Shown here: one piece after another, positions 1-12,640 of the stretch
How positions within the stretch are numbered: the first letter of the stretch is position 1
Layout of the letters: each line of letters opens with the position of its first letter
From: Trileptium ribeirensis
Lineage: Eukaryota; Nematoda; Enoplea; Enoplida; Thoracostomopsidae
DNA length: 64,000 nt
Direction: 5' to 3'
Assembly: GCA_030248225.1 (NCBI GenBank)
Contig: JASANE010028639.1
Coordinates: forward strand, 1 to 64,000
The notes under the pieces: model-generated
Told to the model about the DNA's origin: nothing
What the model saw: only the letters and a program-made list of their open reading frames with translations
Database searches by the model: none
Translations under genes and position numbers: made by a program

Positions 1-349
1 TACGTGCGTGTATCTGTGGCGCACACAGAGTGCGGAATTGTGGATCAACAAAATTTTATCAAGGGTTCCACATGTTGAAAATGTCTGATAAATATCGCAA
101 TTTATGACGTAAATTAGCGTACACCAAAGCCCAACGAACCAGTCTATGACGCATCCCATTTTGGTTCGATATCTTGCCACCAAGACAAAATCATAGGTAT
201 ATATGTATATTATGGAGATGTATGTACCATGTATATGTACTATATAATATATACAAACGACAACTGAGATAATATATATTTCTTAAAAATCAAAGACGCG
301 CCAAGGCAAAAACTCGTCGAATAAATTGAAAAGTAAAATCAAACTATTG

Positions 350-1703
350 TCATGCCACAGCGATGTCATAACACTCGGTATTGTTGCCCGCCCAGTTTGG
401 CCACTGTCTGATATTAAAGACTACTTCGCCCCACACACTGATGGAGATAAATTCGACGACAACTGAGATAATATTCATTAAAAATCCAATACCTAGAAAA
501 TCGATCAGTTTGAGATTACTGTTTTCGTAGACAATATTATTCGGAGGTGTTGAGAACGGAAACATGTATGCAAAACTTGCTGCTCGTGTAACCGGCAACA
601 TAAGGTAGAGTGGGTTAATGCACCTGCCCTCAGCAAGACTCATCACCATCGGAAGTACAATGTTTGCCGCAGCGACTTTGTTAGTAAACTGAGCAACTAG
701 AGCCATAAATGTTATTAGCATTACTTCTAATGTTTCTTTCTGTAGATTAACAGAGTGCAACCAGTGACCGACGTAATGTAAAAGACCTGAAGTTTGTACG
801 GTATGAGCTAATGCAAAGCCACCACCGAATATAAGCACAATGTCCCATTTCATTTTTGCATTAACAACGTCCCATTTCAGGATTCTTTGTGGCTGTTTCT
901 TTATCCGATTCTTTTTAGCTGCTGGTGACCCATCACCAGCGGCACTACTATTTGAACTTTGACGGTCATGACTGTCTCTGCAAACGCTGTTTGGACTGTT
1001 ACCATTGTGTTGATCGCCATTAATACTACATGCATTCCTGGTTTGATCGTTATTGTTTGCACCGCTGTCGTTACAGTCACGGGCGCTGTCGTTATAAGTT
1101 TTGTGCCCAGCATTACCGACCAACCATCCTCTTGCAACCAAGCATTGCGGAGCGTCAAGCGGCATCATAAAAAGTATCATTGCGACCGCTAATGCAGCAG
1201 TTCCATCCGTACAATATGGTAAAAATTGGCCCCAAACTGGTTTACGGGTTATCCATATGAAAACTAGTATACAGAAGCAAATAGACACAATATATTGACA
1301 CCATGGATTTGTTTCCACATCCCTTAGCCCCCTTACCTTCCGGTCCTTCCCTGCTTGAGTTGAAATATTTTCAGCCACCGTCGTTGTGGCGTTTTCATTT
1401 GGGTTTTCGGTGACACACTCTCGTTTGGAGGGCGTGACGCTATGTCCTGGCACAAAAATGTTAGTTCGAATGACGAGGACATCAAGCGTACTCCATGCTA
1501 AAATTACGTTGAACAGCGTTCCAAATAGAGAGTATAGCAGCCACGTCGTGTAGTTTACTGGAGTCTTCGGTCAAGCGTCCACAAGCAAACCATATGCGAT
1601 CAAATTTGGTGTTGTACCCGCGATTGTGGCTGCGCCGCCAATTAGAGTTGAATAAATAGTCGCCAGTTGAAAAGCTTTGCAATCCTCATTTCGCCGTAGC
1701 TTA
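350..1703 (-). CDS. SLC13-type Na+/dicarboxylate-sulfate carrier, C-terminal exon with an in-frame TGA
   Basis: The minus-strand exon has an acceptor at 1705-1704 (AATCAG before the exon, CTAAA branch-like site upstream) and ends with TGA at 352-350. It encodes the C-terminal half of an SLC13/citrate-transporter fold, a plasma-membrane Na+-coupled carrier of dicarboxylates or sulfate. The first half-site motif reads YSTLIGGAATIAGTTPNL, close to the family IGGTATLTGTGPN. Later come WDIVLIFGGGFALA and NPLYLMLPVTRAASFAYMFP...TPPNNIVY, also family hallmarks. Several hydrophobic segments are visible. A hydrophilic loop rich in Asn, Asp and Ser (about 884-1130) sits between membrane segments and is unusual for the family. 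Two oddities: an in-frame TGA at 1573-1571 with good homology on both sides, and a second substrate/Na+ motif reading TNKVAAAN where TSN-A-T is typical. Family is secure; whether the gene is functional is doubtful. Confidence 0.82.
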
Positions 1704-3132
1704 CTGATTTAGCATTGATGTGAGTTACCGTTGGAACTAAAACAATAACCTCAAAAATTTTCAGAATATATGGTATTTCTATATTGCTTAAATTATGCAA
1801 AACGTACTTGGCTGGTATTCTATTCACAGTATCAACATACGTGGCTGGTATATATTCTATTCACAGTATCAACATACGTGGCTGGTATCAAAAAATGTGT
1901 AAAATATTAATTTTCATACAAGTAACAGTTTCTTGAACCCAAAACAGAACTTGAGCATTATTTTCCTGCTTTTAGTCTACTGTAGCTATAACAAAAATTG
2001 ACAAGGTTGAATTAAAACCATCCTCAGCTAAATTATATACATATTACCATATCTACAAAGTTTGTCTATTGTTACTTTACGAATTAACTAGATGCAACGC
2101 TGAGACCCGCGGTTCGATTGATGCTATATAAAATTATACACCTTCAACGATATTTTGTGTCCCAAAAATCAAAAAATTTTTGCCATAAAAATGTCCGCAA
2201 TGTATATTGACTCATTTCGTCAAGCTGAGTGGAACGGCACAAAAATTTCGCGCTGATCTCCAAAACTGACGAATTCAGCCTGGGACTAAACAGGTAAGAC
2301 CTGACCGAGATATAATTTGTTGAAGGGGCATAGTGTTAAGCGCACCCTATAGAAAAATATTACTGTTTAGCTTGTGATCTACTTTGTTTTTTATGGCGCA
2401 TTGCCTAACATAACAGCTTGCGGATGTGTTCAGCTTTAAAGTCAGGAATTGCTGGGTTGAAACCTGTTTTTCGAATTAATTTTGACGTACCCACGGTAAT
2501 TATAGCCTTTGCGCTTCGGCGAATTCCCTTTCAAACTTAACACGAGACGAAAAATTACAAACCAGTTTCATGAAAGAAATGGGAAGTTTTGTTTTTACGC
2601 TTTTTCGGTTGACATATTTTTATTGTATACCTACCGTTTGTTTAGAGTTAGGGAGTAAATTTAGTTCCAGCAGAAACCCGAATTCATCGCAGTGAGAACC
2701 TGTTTTGTGTAGCTACGCAGCCAATATCTTTGTGAACATCTTCACTTCTTCAAGCCGCGATTATGAGTATACAGACATAGTACAAGATCTATTGGTATCA
2801 CTATGTACATGCAAGCTGAAATAAAACGAATGAGAAGCGAATATTACACCGACCATGATTAGAAAACATTCCTACTACAAATGTATGTAATGAAACTACA
2901 ATATCTCTTTGTGTATATACCGTAAAATATACAACTAAGATATACACGACGCTTCAAAGGCGCAAACGCGAAGAAATTCTGGTGGAAGAGGCACAGTAAA
3001 CCTTGCAACCGTTACATGGTTATGAGCATGCTGATTACTATGAATTTATATAAATACATGCATGACCGACTTGCTAGATTTATGGGGGATCGACCGACAT
3101 ATCCGCCCCAGGCATATATATCTATGTACATT
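1704..3132. other. Intronic or non-coding stretch
   Basis: AT-rich sequence between SLC13 exon material and the hAT element. A short tandem duplication lies at about 1810-1890 (two to three copies of a unit containing CATACGTGGCTGGTAT). I see no convincing exon on either strand. Confidence 0.5.
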
Positions 3133-3937
3133 CAGAGATGAAACCGGGTCACTACAACGTGACCCGGTAAGGCATGTGACCCGGTTAGCGTCAGACCCTA
3201 CGACCCGAACAGAGCTAGCATGATCAGCTATACATCAACTTACAAACGCACAACTGTGAGAATATGCTCTTTGAGGAATGTCTTCTTATATATTAATATA
3301 CCAGTTGTTATATATATTAGTTTTGCACTTCGATAGATTTGAATTTTGCGCTTTGTTGTGGACACTCAGCCGACAGGTTGTCGTTGCCCAGGCTGCACGA
3401 CGAGGACGTGGTCCACAAAGCAGCCCACCTCCCTTTCCCCATCCACCACCCGACCAGGATTATTTGGCGTTTTATTCAATAAGCTTGTCCTTTATTGGTT
3501 TGTATACTAGCAGCTGTGATTCAACGCAGCTAGGAGAAAGCGTAGCTCTGTCCTTCCTTGCAATCTTGCCCGATGCGGAGAAGCTTCGTGCTGATTCCGA
3601 ACTAGATGCTTGAATAACTAATATGCGTTGAGCTGCGAAGGCCATATAAGGGAAGCGGTAACAAATTGTATAGAGGCGCATCATGCACCATAAGAACTGA
3701 ACCTCTAGAGAGGCAATTAACCAATGGCTTCCCGCAAATACGCCCTTGGTTTACTGTCTACCATATTGCAGCACTACAATAAAAGCAAACGGTAACAGGA
3801 CACTGCACAACCAGTAATAAAGCAGCATCAGCAAGCAGCATTCGTATCGACATTTGGTATGCTGTGTGTATGTTTACTTGCGCAATCTCGGCTACCGGGT
3901 CATGGGTGTGATCCGAACTGACCCGGTTTCATCTCTG
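3133..3937 (-). mobile_element. Internally deleted hAT-superfamily DNA transposon
   Basis: Terminal inverted repeats start CAGAGATGAAACCGGGTCA at 3133 and end with its complement at 3937. The CAGAG start is typical of hAT elements. Flanking bases share GTACAT, shifted by one base (3126-3131 and 3938-3943), a worn version of the expected 8-bp target duplication. Subterminal repeats of GACCCGGT occur inside the left end (3161-3190), as expected for transposase binding sites. The body keeps only the last part of the transposase gene on the minus strand, so the 0.8-kb element is a deletion derivative. Confidence 0.75.
3472..3684 (-). pseudogene. hAT transposase remnant, C-terminal dimerisation domain
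   Basis: The minus-strand reading contains ILVIQASSSESARSFSASGK followed by a basic stretch and LSPSCVESQLLVYKP. This matches the hAT C-terminal dimerisation domain (IPASS..SER.FS..G......R..LSP..VE.L.F). The stop codon is at 3474-3472, about 340 bp from the left terminal inverted repeat. The catalytic domain and zinc-finger N-terminus are absent. It lies inside the 3133-3937 element, which explains its presence in the SLC13 intron. Confidence 0.75.
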
Positions 3938-6660
3938 GTACATATATACATAGTTCATCAACATTGCAGATTTTTGACCGGGACGCCGGACATTATTTCC
4001 AAATAAACATTCTTGACCAAATTGCTATATTTATCGGGAGGGGGCGGCCTATATGGCCGTCCCTCAGCCACGTTTCTGGGGGACGTCTCCCGCCTCCGGT
4101 GTTTGCGCTCATGTGTGGTTTTAATTTGAGGCTGCTACAACTGTTGTATTCGCAAACTTGGCATACTGCTGAAACAAAACATACCTCCAGTGCCTCTCTG
4201 TGATTCAATACTATGAATAGCGAACGAGTTTGCGATCGGTATCATCATTGTAGCAGTGGCAGCGTTTCATACAAACATGCTCAAAATGGTAGTAATCACC
4301 ATAAAAATGATCAACAGCCAGTGTGGGTTAGAGCTGAAATTCTTTAGCCTCATGTAAAGTTGACCGTGCAGGTTAACCTAAAATGAAATTATTTTTCCGC
4401 TGTGCAAAATGCTTTGATAATGACTTTGGATTAAAGTGACAAGAGACCATGAGCAGTAAACAAATTCAAAGCTTTGTTTTAACCGTATCTATGGAGTCGA
4501 AGGTTAATAGCACGGAATTGGGTTTAATGTATATACTGCTAAGGGGGAGGAATGAAAAGCTCGGTACACTAGCACTGAACTAACTGCAATGCTTCGATCG
4601 GGTCACTAAGTAACCCCTGTGATGATTTCGTGCAGTCATCACAACAGAGGAGTGGGCTGGTAAAACAGTATAGGAAGCGCGGTCGTTTAGGTTCCATTTT
4701 ACCATTAACGCCAACAAAATTTTTTAACGTTTGACACTAAAAAGTGGGATGGGATGAACTCTCCTCTGCCAGCCCCTTATGTGATGCCCCTTATTTCATA
4801 ATTTTAAATCTAATGCTTACTTTGATGCATCTGCGATTATATATATAGGCTTTTGAGGTTGCTGAAAACGAACTGATTCATTTGAACGTATCTGCGACGG
4901 ATGTGCGCTTGTTGAAAAGGTACTGTTTCGCCTGGAACTCCTCTGAGCCATGCAGGACTACAACTGGGTTTTTACTGTAATGCTATTAATTGTTGTAGCT
5001 GTGACTGTAAAGTTTTTGAGGATTCTGAAAACGATGGAGTTATAATTTGAATGTATTTGTGACCGATGTGGGCTTTTGATAATAGTGGTTAAGTAACAGT
5101 TGTAAAAATGTATTATTAAGCCGTGTCCCTGCTGTTTATGCGAATAAATTTATGCAAAACCATCATGAACAATAAAGGATATGATCAGAAAAGGGGCACA
5201 ACCTCCACTTACAACTGACGGTATAAATTTAGCTCGTATTATAAATCCTTAGACCATTAAGCATAAATCACAATGTATATATCATGTAAATATCATCTAC
5301 CATTTTACTCGTTTTAAAATGCTACCGAATCCCCAGGGACATTCCGCGTGCACGCTTGCGTATTTTCCAACCTAATACTACAATTTGTTTCATCCAGTAC
5401 TGGCGTTAGGGTCCCTCACAAGTCAAGCGGCTTCTCACAAAATACACATTTCGGCGCATAAAATTACTTCGTATAGAACCAGTTACCAGTTTTATATTTT
5501 CAAATCTTCAGTAGTTATACTCCCAGGCCCCTCATTATATTCTGAATTTTTAAATTATACTTCGATCAGACTAGCGTTTGTATTAGTTTCCAGAAAATGA
5601 AATACTAGGGTGAGGGCGTAGGGCAGTAGGAGTTACTCGAGTTTGGAGGGGTTCAATCAAACCATCGTTTGGGGGCCACTCACAACAGTTTGGGGAGCAC
5701 TCCCACCAGAGTTTAGACGGACCAGTAAAGTGCTAGCGCCGCCTTGCTTGCATCTACTATTTGGAACTGTATTTCGTGGGACCCTTACCCGTTGAATCAG
5801 TATGATTTTGCTATTTTGAATGTAATGCTATTATAATCTGTTGTATCTGTGATTATTAAGCTTGCCAAGGTTGCCGAATACGATGGATTGATTGTTATGA
5901 ACGTATCTGGTACCAATGTACCGATTTTTGAAACATTATCAAATCACCTTGCACATCGTTTTGAAGCACGCATACTTTCGTGACTTTCGATCTAATGCAT
6001 ATGCGTTTGTTGCATGTGTGACTGCAAAGGTTTTCGCCGTTACTGAAAACGATGAGCTGATGTGATACAATGGAATTTATTTGTAACAATCAAGGTCGTT
6101 CGGTCGCTATTATACCGCTCGTTGCGCATTCGTGGGTTGACCCACCTCCTAGTTACATTTCCCTTTATATCAAGCATGCCGACATGGGAATTTAAACGGC
6201 CCGAGCCGAAATGTTGCTGCTCCTGGCCGAGCCGAAATGTTGTAACTTCCGGAGCGGGCCAGGCTCGCTTTCCAACGGCTGGGCTAAAAAATTTTAGTCC
6301 GGTCTCACTCTGAGCGATAGCTTCGCATACAGAAACTCGGAAACAGATGGGGCAGTGCCCGTCCAGAAATCAAGCTGGAGAGGCACGTCCTCCGCTTTGT
6401 TCCTACCCTCCCCAGAAATGAAACGCGGATTTACCAATTTTCAAAGATTTTCCCACTTTTGTCTACTTACCCAAAATTTGGGCGCGGCATGGCTTCATAA
6501 AGTGTCAGACCTTTAGGGAGTAATTCCATACCCCCTATTGCCAAAGGACCTCGTGTTTTATCTAATATTTCCTCCAAGATGCGTCTATTTTAGCTTAACC
6601 CCCTTTAAAATCGGGTGGCTGCTCTCATAGTTTGCAACGCTCTCCTAGTGTACCTAATGG
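3938..6660. repeat. Non-coding stretch with four degenerate copies of a ~90-bp repeat
   Basis: Four dispersed, diverged copies share the order TCTGTGACTGTAAAG...TTTTGAGG-TGCTGAAAACGATGG...GAACGTATCTG-GACC-ATGTG: about 4830-4920, 4990-5085, 5840-5935 and 6000-6065. The last part (6190-6260) has a short tandem of CCGAGCCGAAATGTTG. I see no supported exon, although this is where the missing middle of the SLC13 gene would be expected. Confidence 0.45.
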
Positions 6661-6705
6661 TAACGTGTAGGAGCTATTAGCTATTAACGTGTAGGAGCTA
6701 TAGTA
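6661..6705. repeat. Short tandem duplication
   Basis: AACGTGTAGGAGCTAT occurs twice in a row, about 24 bp apart, separated by TAGCTATT. It sits just beyond the SLC13 N-terminal exon donor. Confidence 0.6.
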
Positions 6706-6783
6706 TTCATGACGCTGTCGTAGCACACAGCGTTAAGTCGGATCAGCTTGTGAAGGAACAACTGTAAATGTGTAAAGTAGTAC

Positions 6784-7185
6784 CTCTTCGACAGCTATCG
6801 CAACCATCATCCCACCAACGAATAACATTGATATATCGGTCAGGTATGTCCGTACGATATTGGACGTGCTGTCGACACCGAACAGTGGAAATACGACTAA
6901 AGGCATGAGCGCTGTAATTGCACGTGGAATTGGTACAACGATCCAGTAAAGCACCATTGTTACAAGTACTGCTAGACATATCGACATATCTCGAGGTACT
7001 GATGTCCATCCAAGCGAAATGCCCATTGCAATGGCCGCGCCCGCTATAAGTGTAACAGTTTTGTAATATAGTTTTATTAAGTGAGCACAACGTGACGTCA
7101 ACAAACGTTCATATACTTCTTCGCACTTTCGTCTTTTGTCATCTCCGTTTGACAAATATTCGCTGGCTTCTGTCTCGGAGGTCAT
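6784..7185 (-). CDS. SLC13-type carrier, N-terminal exon
   Basis: The minus-strand exon runs from ATG at 7185-7183 (MTSETEASEY; an in-frame upstream ATG at 7227 is possible) to a donor, GAG followed by GTACTA, at 6783. It encodes a charged cytoplasmic N-terminus, then membrane segments. It ends with the SLC13 signature PRAITALMPLVVFPLFGV, then SMLFVGGMMVAIAVEE, matching the conserved N-terminal region of the family (LAVTALLPV..LFPLLGI and MLFIGGLMVAVAVE). It lies 5.1 kb upstream of the C-terminal exon and joins it in orientation and protein order. The middle of the protein (roughly 130-180 residues, including the SNTAT-type motif) should lie in 1704-6783, but I could not find it. The gene may have small divergent exons there, or may have lost them to the transposon-rich intron. 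Confidence 0.78.
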
Positions 7186-7439
7186 TGTAGTAATAAAATA
7201 CCCGGTTAAATGGCTTATTATATGCAATTACAATCCTCTCCAAATGATTTCTCGGTCACAGTTTTTAAAACTAGTCGCTAAAACTGAAATTGCAACCCTG
7301 CAAAGATTTAAATGTCGATTTTTTCAAACAAACAAAGTAGTTTACTGTAAGACCATGTATAGTGTGTATTTATATACATTAAAACAATAGAATGAAATAC
7401 TGAAATAATTACAGCAAACTAATAGATAAAACAGAAAGG

Positions 7440-8870
7440 GGGTGAATACCGCCACTTATATCTGATCTATAGGTGCCTGTCAAATTTCATGTATATTGAG
7501 AAGTCTGCCAGTTCCGAAATGCATTTGTGTCTCTAGCTCTGACTAGAACTTGGTTTCAACGAATTCGGGTAAGGAATTCGATGAGTCAATTACACGGTTT
7601 GAGAAAAAGTGCTTGGATATGTTTGTTGCAGGCTTTGGTTTATACAGCTTTAAGCTGTGGCCACTCAAATTTGAGTGTGAGTACCGAAAAAATATTCATG
7701 TTTAGATCGATATTATTATGCAAACATTTGAAAACCATCTGCAAGTCGAAATGTAGTCGTCGCTCCTCCAGCGACATCAGCTGTAGATGGCTCAGGCGAG
7801 ATACATAAGAGCTTTACTGGATACCTGCCTTGCCACGCAATCTGCGAGTGAAATAGCGTTGTACACGCTCGATAGCATCGATATCATTTAAATAGCAGGG
7901 TGACCAAACTTGGGTGGAATACTCAAGTAGTGGTGTTACGTAAGTTGTATAAGCGGGCACAAGAATTGTTATGTTGTTGGTTAAAAAGCATCGAAATAGT
8001 ATATTTACCATTCGATATGCTTTTTTGCAAATATGCTTACAGTGTGTCGAAGATTTAAGGTCTTTTGATATATGACACGAAGGTCTTTGTAATATTCGAC
8101 TGATGGGAGATGCATTGTTAAGAGCATACTGCAAGTTGGGATTTTTCCGTCCTAGATGCAAAATACAACACTTTGATGGTGAAATATAGCTGCCACATAT
8201 TAGCCCAGGCTTGAACTGAATTTAGCGAGTGCTGAATATTTTGGTGCAGTTCTTCTGCACTTGAAATTGGGGCGCAGCTGTATAATTTCACGTCGTCAGC
8301 AAAGATTTTGCAGTTTACCTTTATATTACATCCAATATCGCTTATATACATAAGAAATAATGTTGGACCAAGCACACTATCTTGTGGTACACCTGATTTT
8401 ACGGCAAACGCGTCCGAGAACTGGTCGCCAAGCTTGACACGAAAGGAGCGCCTTTTCAAAAATGCAGCTAACCAGTGATACAAACGTTCTATTATACCGA
8501 ATTGCGTGAATTTATATAACAGTTTTTCATGAGATACAGTATCAAAAGCTTTAGCGAAATCAATATAAGCATCTTCAACCAGGTGTCCACAATCAGCTGC
8601 CTTGGTCCAGTCGTTTAGGCTCTCTAGCAGCTGGGTAGCTGTTGAATTTCGGGAAAGGAAGCCGTGCTGATGTTCGGTTAATAATTATTGTTGCACCTCA
8701 AGTGTTTCTCTAATGATTCGTTAATTATTCGCTCCATAAGCTTGCAAATATTTGACGTTAACGAAATAGGTCTATAATGTAGTGGATCTCAAGCGTTCCC
8801 TTTCTTGAACACAGCGATGACATCAGCAGATAGCCAAGCTTTAGGCAAATAAAATATAGTAAACAACAAT
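7440..8870 (-). pseudogene. Decayed non-LTR retrotransposon (LINE), reverse transcriptase region
   Basis: Read on the minus strand, the RT domain runs from about 8860 down to 7480. In order: ADVIAVFKKGNA, then HYRPISLTSNICKLMERIIN, QHGFLSRNSTATQLL, YIDFAKAFDTVSHEKLLYKF, SGVPQDSVLGPTLFLMYISD, the catalytic FADDVKLY (about 8285-8305) and the thumb/C-terminal part LLEYSTQVWSPCYLNDIDAI, ending with a region containing SLEERRLHFDLQMVF. The motifs fit the CR1/Jockey side of LINE diversity. Lesions include an in-frame TGA near 8790, a TAA near 8684 and a frameshift near 8165-8185. No endonuclease is seen, so this is a 5'-truncated dead copy. It is a plus-end neighbour of the SLC13 gene and unrelated to the LINE at 22-24 kb. 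Confidence 0.85.
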
Positions 8871-11400
8871 AAGCCAATTTGCAATACGTAACAATCACTT
8901 CAACTTTTCCGTAAAAATTGCATAAACCTACTGATCAAAAAGAGATATAAAATACGTTGGTGCTGCGTTAGATAAGAGGCACCGCGAGCTAAATAAATCG
9001 CAAAATTTGATTAGAAAATATGCAAACTTCATGAGAGGCTAAGAGGCTTCTTCTTAATGAAAACTCGTTGGGCGAAAGCCTAAGCTCCCCTTTTTCCCAT
9101 GCGCCTACAAACAAACCATATTTAAACCACTTCAACCAATTACCATACGGCACAATATATATTAAGCTTTTGTGAACATGTATTAACATACTAGCATAAT
9201 TCAAAACATATATATTCCACAAGAACCGAGAAATAGTGTTTTCTCGTCACACATCAACAAAAATCTACGCTGCATGGTACAAATCCTATATTATAAATCC
9301 AACTGTATACGGTAACCGTTTCCATAAACACAGGAACGCTGGTGTTGTGCAAATACATCACATCTTGAAATTTACGACGGCTTCTTACATTATAGAAAAT
9401 GACGACCTCATGTTAAGAGCAATGTTGAAATGTTGAGAACAACATTTTTGCAATCGAAAATTGACCTACTGCTTGATTAATAATGAAGATTAATTGCTGT
9501 TAGTTAATTAATTAAACATTGCATACGTATTCATTGCATAACGTTCACGCTCTCAGTTTGATTGAATCCTCTTAAGTTCTTACGGTACCCTGCGTGCTAT
9601 ATGAAACGTTTTCTTCTCGAATTATCGCATGTTATACCATTAATACTAAACCAAACCAAACAAATGAAAACGCTCTACATTCTGGAAATCAAGTTCGCCT
9701 ACCTTAAGGCCCATGAAACCCCGTGAAATGAATGCATGAAACGACGCGAAATGTTAATGTTTAAACACGATCCATACGGCTAATATTCAAACATCTGCGC
9801 CGACAGTTTAAATTAAATTTGAAATTTTCGTGATTTATTGTACTCATGTCAATTTTGAACCACTGTTATAGGGCGACTTGACATGGACTATTTTGTGTTT
9901 CTAACTATACTGAATATTATATTTGGCTTATGGAAAATGATGTTTTGTGGCCGACAGTATAGCTTCGGAGATTTACTGGCACTGCCTTTGGGTTCTGTCA
10001 CATCTCAGTAATTCTAATTTGTTAGTTTTCTAATCGAATTTATTGTCCTGAAATCATTATTGTATAGTGCGCGAGGCGGCGATCCTGGCCTACATTTTGT
10101 CTAAATGCGAGGTGTCGGCTAACAGTTTTGGTTTTTTTCACCCTACATCTACTGTGAAAAATTTCAAAACACCTTAAATCCGATTCCTATCTTCATTGTC
10201 GATGCATATATGAATTTGGCCCGGGGTTTTTATATAGACGCGCCGTTTAGGCACTTCCAGATAAAAACGAGTTAAAACTATAATATTCAGATAAAAACTT
10301 TGCTTTAGTAAAACGTGCAAATAAATAAATTAGATATATATTTTGATTGGTTCGCTCTTTTTATGTTTTCCGCAACAAAACTTGAAAAATATGGTGTAGT
10401 TGATTGACTCTAAAGAACGTCATTAGTGCCTCATCATCATACATGGGCGAGTTCCGAAGTCCAAGGGCGAAGATGCGATGGGGAGAGGTCGACGGGGAGA
10501 TGTCGTGTCGCCATCGCCAGAAGATGGATTTGTTTGCCTGGGGGGTTGACTTAGTCAGGCCGAAATAAATTAAAAAAATTATTTTGAAACTCAAATTTCA
10601 ATTTTTTGGCATTCATTTTACAATTTCTCCTAAATTTTGCTAATTTTCCCCCAATTTTTTCTAATTTCGCCAAGTTTTTGGTCATTTTTATCCGGGTTTT
10701 ACAATTTTTTCTAAATTTTGGGCCCCTCTTCGGCGCATGGGTGGCGGGGAGGAGGGGGCTGGGTGGGAGCGGGGTATTGGGATAAGGTAAGTGCGTAGTA
10801 TCAAGGTGGGATCAGGCTACTTCTCAGGGAGATGGGCGAGGCCTCGAGGAGGGATTATCACACTGTCCCCGATGAGCATGGATACTCAGCATGTCTTTCG
10901 TCTTCAATGGTACCGTCAACTAATTTATACCAATCAAAACATGCAATGACATTTTGTGCCGTGCCTCAGTTAGTGAGAAACACAATGCTTTTGTCAACAC
11001 TTTGATAACACGCGTAGTTGCTCTGTAATTAAATGCCTGAAAGCGTCTTTGTTCTCCCGATCAAATGGGCAAAAGATCCGCTTGCAATAATGCAGGAATC
11101 ACATTAAGATGGGTGCAGCTAGTGACCATTTTGATGCTATGGTTGCAACCAAAATGTGCGCAGTGAACGGCTATATATAATCAATGTGCAATGGTAGTCA
11201 TCATATCTTCATTACCTGTGTAATGGTAGCGACTATGGCAACATTGAGTGAATAATACAATATAATACACGAAGTATTATATATATGGTAGTTTACACGA
11301 ATCATGTAATCATTGTTTGTTATCATTGCACACGAAGTATAGACATAGTCGCCACCATTGCACGCACAACGTTATCATATTCGTTACCATTACACTTGTT
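8871..11400. other. Non-coding stretch
   Basis: No supported gene. About 10600-10730 is low-complexity, with repeated CTAATTTT/CCAATTTTT-like words. About 11215-11400 contains an imperfect inverted repeat (AATGGTAGCGACTATGG against CATAGTCGCCACCATT). Confidence 0.45.
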
Positions 11401-12007
11401 ATGAAGACGTGGTGACTACAGTTACGCATTTGTACTAGGACCTCCACCTGCACCACCCGTTTCCGCTGTGGTGCCCTGTCGACCCCGACTCCCCGGTGAA
11501 CTAAGGGGATCGGTTACCATAGCAGGCCGCCGGCGGGTTAACCAGGGTGTTCTGTCCTGCTCCAATATTAGCCCACGCTCTAGTGTTATGAAGGTCTCCT
11601 GAGGGAGGGTCAACCACTAAGCGTGCTTACAAGTAGTAAGACTAACCCGCCGTTCCCACATTTTGCGCAGGATCTGCGGTTGTTTTATTTCCTTGTTCCA
11701 GTGTCTGTGAGCGTACGTCCACGCTTGTTTATGCAAAACACAGCACGTCAACGGGTTACCTGAGAGTCGCTTCAAGGGCTCGCTACCTTATGTAGAGTTT
11801 TACTAAGAGTAATTTTTTGACAACTTGGAAATTGCTGCGCTAAACCCTTATCGTACGATTCACCTTCCTTAGATTGGATTCTAACTGCCATTTTCAACCT
11901 CGCTTATCTTCCGTCCTAATCTCCAACTTTTATTCATTACTGCTTATCGCCTATTTCAGCAATATGTCATGGTGATGATTTTATTCATCTTACACATACA
12001 CAAATAA

Positions 12008-12640
12008 ATGGTAAAAAGCGCAAGTATCAATGATAGATATAGATATACGCATGTAAATGCACCTTACCACGGGGAACATCAACACATGATTGTTGCAACG
12101 TTCACTAGGGAGTCGCCTTGGACGAACGGACCGCAGAATTTCCCAGTGATTTTTAGTAAGTCACGGGCAGATCTGCAGACGATACTACAATTCGAAGCTT
12201 TTAATTTTAGTTCCTACTGTGTGACTTTAATTGTACCCAACTGGGATAATCCTAGTGCAATGGAGAAGATATGTTTTCCCTCAAACGGAGCCCGAAATCA
12301 ATCAAAACCGAGGGTAAGCCTTCCGATTTTCGTGAACCCTGGGTATCATTACTACGACCTCCAATTCTGGGTACGCTACGAGGTCCAGACTCTGGCTGCC
12401 GGACCAAAGAACCGGTACACTCCGATTTGTTCCGCTGTTCAGTGGAATTTCACTGACCCATCCGCCGACCAGGAGATATACGCTGCACTGGACATGCTAC
12501 CTATGAAATTCCGACGGGATCCGAATGCCGCTGGGATTGCTCTCCAACCAGAGAGTGCCCAGGCCCCTCCTCGGCTTCCGACGGAGGAAGGTACTATTAA
12601 TAGGATTTGTAAAAGTTTTCGTTTGACCGATCCTGCATAG
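12008..12640 (+). CDS. Unrecognised 210-codon ORF, possibly capsid-like, decayed downstream
   Basis: The ORF opens with ATG directly after an in-frame TAA and ends with TAG at 12638-12640. The same frame continues with protein-like composition (PYFDIWRTVEGSELETRPIS) to about 12780. A different frame then looks coding from about 12790 to 13101 (for example HAEVAVVPCGSIGFLHIEG), with an in-frame stop near 12878. I cannot name the family. Alternating hydrophobic and aromatic stretches, such as YYDLQFWVRYEVQTL near residues 115-130, resemble strands of jelly-roll capsid proteins, so an old virus-derived insertion is one possibility; this is inference. It has no introns, and the LTR retrotransposon cuts it at 13102. 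Confidence 0.4.
   Translation: MVKSASINDRYRYTHVNAPYHGEHQHMIVATFTRESPWTNGPQNFPVIFSKSRADLQTILQFEAFNFSSYCVTLIVPNWDNPSAMEKICFPSNGARNQSKPRVSLPIFVNPGYHYYDLQFWVRYEVQTLAAGPKNRYTPICSAVQWNFTDPSADQEIYAALDMLPMKFRRDPNAAGIALQPESAQAPPRLPTEEGTINRICKSFRLTDPA

Noticed and set aside
1571..1573. TGA read as selenocysteine in the SLC13 gene
   Set aside because: SLC13 carriers have no redox site here and no SECIS-like structure was noticed; nonsense mutation or error is simpler.
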